Shown here in pieces: positions 8,568 to 11,360 of a stretch of 11,360 nt of DNA. Every line of letters begins with the position of its first letter. The stretch's first letter is position 1. This DNA comes from Proteobacteria bacterium UBA6729. Its GTDB lineage: Bacteria > Pseudomonadota > Gammaproteobacteria > Porifericomitales > Porifericomitaceae. The DNA lies in the NCBI GenBank assembly GCA_002454015.1, contig DKIB01000053.1:1834-13193 (forward strand). Direction: 5' to 3'. The notes beneath the pieces were generated by a model that saw only the letters and a list, made by a program, of their open reading frames with translations, ran no database searches and was not told the DNA's origin. The position numbers and the translations under genes are program-made.

Positions 8568-10034
8568 ATGTTAAGTGGATTGATCTGGTTGCCGATATGC
8601 TGGGGCATCGGTTTGCTGTTGCTGGAGCGGGTGCGCCCGGCGCTGGTAGCTGCCGCCGGCGTGGTGGGGGCGCTCCTCACCTTTGCACTCAGCCTGCTGA
8701 TGTATATCGGCTTCGACCCGGCAGCAGGGATGCAGTATACCGAACAGTACGCCTGGATACCGGCCTTTGCGATCCGCTATCACCTGGCCGTGGACGGCAT
8801 CGCGGTGCCCCTGATCCTGCTGACCACCTTCTCTACCCTGCTGGTCGCCCTGCTGGTGCCTCCCACGGATCGTCCGGCCCTGCACCTGGCGGCCTTTCTG
8901 GTGCTGGAGGGTTTGATGAACGGGGTGTTTGTAGCCCGCGACGCCATCCTGTTTTATGTCTGCTGGGAAGCCATGCTGATTCCGATGTTTGTCATCATCG
9001 GGGTGTGGGGTGGCCCCCGGCGGGTCTACGCCGCCATCAAGTTCTTCCTCTACACCTTCCTGGGTTCGGTGTTCATGCTGATCGCCCTGCTGTATCTGTA
9101 CCACCGCTCCGGCAGCTTTGCCATTGAGGCCTTTCAGCTGCAGCCGCTCAGCCTGCATGAACAGACCCTGATCTTTATCGCCTTCCTGCTGGCCTTTGCG
9201 GTGAAGATCCCCATGTGGCCGGTGCACACCTGGCTACCGGATGCACATGTGGAGGCCCCGACGGGGGGCTCGGTAATCCTCGCTGCCGTCATGTTGAAGA
9301 TGGGTGGCTACGGCTTCCTGCGTTTCTCCCTGCCGATCACCCCGGCCGCCTGTGCCCTGCTGGACGGATTGATGATCACCCTCTCGCTGGTGGCCATCGC
9401 CTACATCGGCATGGTGGCCCTTGTTCAGCAGGACATGAAAAAACTCATCGCCTACTCTTCCGTGGCGCACATGGGCTTTGTGACCCTGGGCTTTTTCCTG
9501 TGCTTCACCCCGGCCGCCATGCTGGGCCTGCAGGGTGGCATGATCCAGATGATCTCCCACGGCTTTATCTCCGGCGCACTGTTCCTGTGCATCGGGGTAT
9601 TGTACACCCGCATGCACAGCCGTCAGATCGCTGATTACGGCGGCGTAGTCAACACCATGCCACGCTTTGCCGCCCTGCTGATGTTCTTCGCCATGGCCAA
9701 TGCCGGACTGCCCGGCACCTCCGGCTTCGTCGGGGAGTTTCTGGTGATCCTGGCGAGCTTCCAGGCGAACTTCTGGATTGCCTTTATCGCCGCTACTACC
9801 CTGATACTGGGCGCGGCCTACACCCTGTGGATGTACAAGCGGGTCATCTTCGGTGAGATCGCCAACGACCAGGTTCGTGCCCTGCAGGATATAGACTCCC
9901 GGGAGACCCTGGTACTCGGGCTGGCCGCCGTGGCCGTGCTGGCGCTCGGCATCTGGCCCGCCCCCCTGGTGGAACTGATGGATCCCACCCTGGAACAGCT
10001 GTGGGCTCACGTGCAGGCAGGCAAGCATGGCTGA
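8568..10034 (+). CDS. nuoM: NADH-quinone oxidoreductase subunit M (NuoM), antiporter-like
   Basis: NuoM is the middle antiporter-like proton-pumping subunit, homologous to MrpD, with about 14 membrane helices. It has 488 residues, slightly short of E. coli (about 509) but within family range. Visible functional residues are E134 (YVCWEAMLIPMF), K213 (FAVKIPMWPVHTWLPDAHVEAP), K244 (AVMLKMGGYG) and the terminal-channel glutamate E390 (GTSGFVGEF), where NuoL has lysine. The QDMKKLIAYSSVAHMGF signature lies at about 288-304. It starts at ATG 8568, with AGGG 7 bases upstream in the end of nuoL. From roughly 8760 onward within this gene the + strand changes from G-rich to C-rich (see findings). Its last 8 bases overlap nuoN. 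Confidence 0.97.
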   Translation: MLSGLIWLPICWGIGLLLLERVRPALVAAAGVVGALLTFALSLLMYIGFDPAAGMQYTEQYAWIPAFAIRYHLAVDGIAVPLILLTTFSTLLVALLVPPTDRPALHLAAFLVLEGLMNGVFVARDAILFYVCWEAMLIPMFVIIGVWGGPRRVYAAIKFFLYTFLGSVFMLIALLYLYHRSGSFAIEAFQLQPLSLHEQTLIFIAFLLAFAVKIPMWPVHTWLPDAHVEAPTGGSVILAAVMLKMGGYGFLRFSLPITPAACALLDGLMITLSLVAIAYIGMVALVQQDMKKLIAYSSVAHMGFVTLGFFLCFTPAAMLGLQGGMIQMISHGFISGALFLCIGVLYTRMHSRQIADYGGVVNTMPRFAALLMFFAMANAGLPGTSGFVGEFLVILASFQANFWIAFIAATTLILGAAYTLWMYKRVIFGEIANDQVRALQDIDSRETLVLGLAAVAVLALGIWPAPLVELMDPTLEQLWAHVQAGKHG

Positions 10035-11360
10035 TCTGCCTCTGGTACTACCGGAACTGTTCTTGTTGCTGGCAGGCTGCGGGGTGTTGCTCGCGGATGC
10101 CTGTTATGGCGATCAACGACCCGCGGTGGCCTATACCCTGACGCAAGCCAGCCTGGTCATCGCCTTGCCGCTGGTCCTCATCACCAGCAACGGCGTGGGT
10201 TTCTACGGACATCTTGTTGTGGATCCCATGGCCACCGTGCTGAAGTCCGGTATCCTCATCCTCGCGGCCCTGGCCTTCCTCTACTCCCACCGCTACCTGC
10301 AGTCCTGCAACCACCGCGAGTACTATGTGCTCGGGCTGTACGCCGTGCTGGGGGCCCTGGTGCTGGTGTCCGCGCACAGCTTCCTCTCCATCTATCTGGG
10401 ACTGGAGTTGCTGTCCCTGCCACTTTATGCCATGGTGGCCATCCATCGTCGGGCGAATGCCGCCGAGGCCGCCATGAAGTACTTCGTGCTGGGTGCCCTG
10501 GCCTCCGGCCTGCTGCTCTACGGACTCTCCCTCCTCTACGGCACCACCGGCGAGATCCAGCTGGATCTGGTGCACGCCGTGGCCACCGGTTCCGGGTTGC
10601 AGCGGCTCGGCATCAGCTTCATTGTGGCCGGTATCGCCTTCAAACTCGGCGCCTTCCCCTTCCACGCCTGGGTGCCCGATGTCTATGATGGTGCCCCCCT
10701 GCCAGTCACCCTGTTCATCGCCAGCGTACCCAAACTCGCTGCCTATGCCATGGTCGTGCGCCTGCTCTACGAAGCCCTGCCCAGCGAGGTCTGGCAGCCC
10801 ATGCTGATCCTGCTGGCTGCCGGATCCATGCTGCTCGGGAACATCGTCGCGCTCGTGCAGACACGCATCCAGCGCCTGTTCGCCTACTCCACCATTGCCC
10901 ACATGGGCTTCCTCCTGCTGGGTGCAATCACGGGCACCGCCAGTGGTTTTGCCGGCGCCATGTTCTATGCCCTGATCTATGCCTTCAGCGCCCTGGGTGT
11001 GTTTGGTCTTTTCACCCTGCTGAATCGCGATGGCGAGCTGCAGGATCTCGCGGGTCTGGCGAGACAACGCCCCTGGTCAGCCTGCCTGCTCCTGATCCTC
11101 ATGTTCTCCATGGCCGGGGCGCCTCCCTTTGCAGGCTTCTGGGCCAAATGGTTCGTGATCCGCGAGGTGCTGCAGGCGGGCCACCTCTGGTTGGCCGTGC
11201 TGGCAGTGTGCACCTCCGTCGTCGGCGCCTACTACTACCTGCGTATCGTCAAGCTGACTTGGTTTGATGCCCCTGTAGCAGCGCCCCCCCCACCCCTCAC
11301 CGGCATCCACCTGACCGCACTCAGCGCCAATGTACTGCTGTTGCTGGCACTCGGCATCCT
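10027..11360 (+). CDS. nuoN: NADH-quinone oxidoreductase subunit N (NuoN), 3'-partial
   Basis: NuoN is the third antiporter-like subunit, next to NuoK, homologous to mitochondrial ND2 and MrpD. The frame runs from ATG 10027 without a stop to the right edge. It gives 444 complete codons of an expected 480-490, so about 40 residues are missing. Visible residues are E127 (YLGLELLSLPLYAM), K206 and H213 (GIAFKLGAFPFHAWVPDVYDGAP), K236 (IASVPKLAAYA) and K374 (PPFAGFWAKWFVI). In the RIQRLFAYSTIAHMGF motif, residue 282 is Gln where NuoL and NuoM in this window have Lys. Codons favour C in third position (ATC, GGC, CTC), unlike the upstream genes. Residues 420-423 are four prolines on a C8 tract, in the loop after the AKW helix. 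The start lies in the last codons of nuoM, with CAGG 5 bases upstream. Confidence 0.96.
   Translation, partial: MADLPLVLPELFLLLAGCGVLLADACYGDQRPAVAYTLTQASLVIALPLVLITSNGVGFYGHLVVDPMATVLKSGILILAALAFLYSHRYLQSCNHREYYVLGLYAVLGALVLVSAHSFLSIYLGLELLSLPLYAMVAIHRRANAAEAAMKYFVLGALASGLLLYGLSLLYGTTGEIQLDLVHAVATGSGLQRLGISFIVAGIAFKLGAFPFHAWVPDVYDGAPLPVTLFIASVPKLAAYAMVVRLLYEALPSEVWQPMLILLAAGSMLLGNIVALVQTRIQRLFAYSTIAHMGFLLLGAITGTASGFAGAMFYALIYAFSALGVFGLFTLLNRDGELQDLAGLARQRPWSACLLLILMFSMAGAPPFAGFWAKWFVIREVLQAGHLWLAVLAVCTSVVGAYYYLRIVKLTWFDAPVAAPPPPLTGIHLTALSANVLLLLALGI

Noticed and set aside
8396..9127. 243-codon open frame on the + strand across the nuoL-nuoM junction in another frame
   Set aside because: The conserved NuoL C-terminus and NuoM N-terminus occupy the overlapping frames; this one has Pro/Arg/Gly-rich shadow composition and no motif.
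10048..11067. 339-codon open frame on the - strand within nuoN
   Set aside because: Gln/Gly/His-rich translation, entirely antisense to the conserved nuoN. It is a codon-bias shadow.
1..11360. A hidden non-respiratory system, mobile element or RNA gene within the operon
   Set aside because: Nearly every base is accounted for by ten collinear complex I genes, with a maximum gap of 19 bases. No inserted gene, inverted repeat pair or RNA-like structure was seen on either strand.

Overview
The window is a contiguous, single-strand run of ten genes for the bacterial proton-pumping NADH:quinone oxidoreductase (respiratory complex I, NDH-1), in the canonical order nuoE-F-G-H-I-J-K-L-M-N. All read on the + strand. 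nuoE is cut at the left edge and nuoN at the right edge. nuoA-D would be expected just upstream, outside the window. There are no RNA genes, mobile elements, CRISPR arrays, promoters or terminators that I can support, and the largest gap between genes is 19 bases.

The DNA is GC-rich (roughly 60% by eye). The protein types point to a proteobacterium, most likely a gammaproteobacterium outside the enterics, or a betaproteobacterium. NuoG is of the shorter alpha/beta-proteobacterial and mitochondrial kind, without the extra N7 iron-sulfur site found in E. coli and Thermus. NuoF begins with the QVCFRTL-type N-terminus that I associate with beta/gammaproteobacterial NuoF. These taxonomic statements are inference from remembered family features.

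Layout: 1-4151 encodes the peripheral electron-input arm. NuoE carries a 2Fe-2S cluster, NuoF holds FMN, the NADH site and a 4Fe-4S cluster, and NuoG carries one 2Fe-2S and two 4Fe-4S clusters. From 4141 to 5725 come NuoH, the membrane subunit that forms the quinone entry chamber, and NuoI, an 8Fe ferredoxin that passes electrons towards quinone. From 5729 onward come the small membrane subunits NuoJ and NuoK, then the three antiporter-like proton-pumping subunits NuoL, NuoM and NuoN. Electrons flow NADH -> FMN (NuoF) -> NuoG clusters -> NuoI clusters -> quinone at the NuoH interface. The energy drives proton translocation through NuoH/J/K and NuoL/M/N.

The genes are packed for translational coupling. 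nuoE/nuoF overlap as TTGA (nuoF appears to use a TTG start), nuoG/nuoH overlap by 11 bases, nuoJ/nuoK and nuoK/nuoL overlap as ATGA, and nuoM/nuoN overlap by 8 bases. This is a housekeeping respiratory operon and I did not find an undescribed system. The points most worth a second look are a flip of GC skew and codon style inside nuoM, the TTG start of nuoF, the N7-less NuoG, and a tetraproline on a C8 tract in nuoN.
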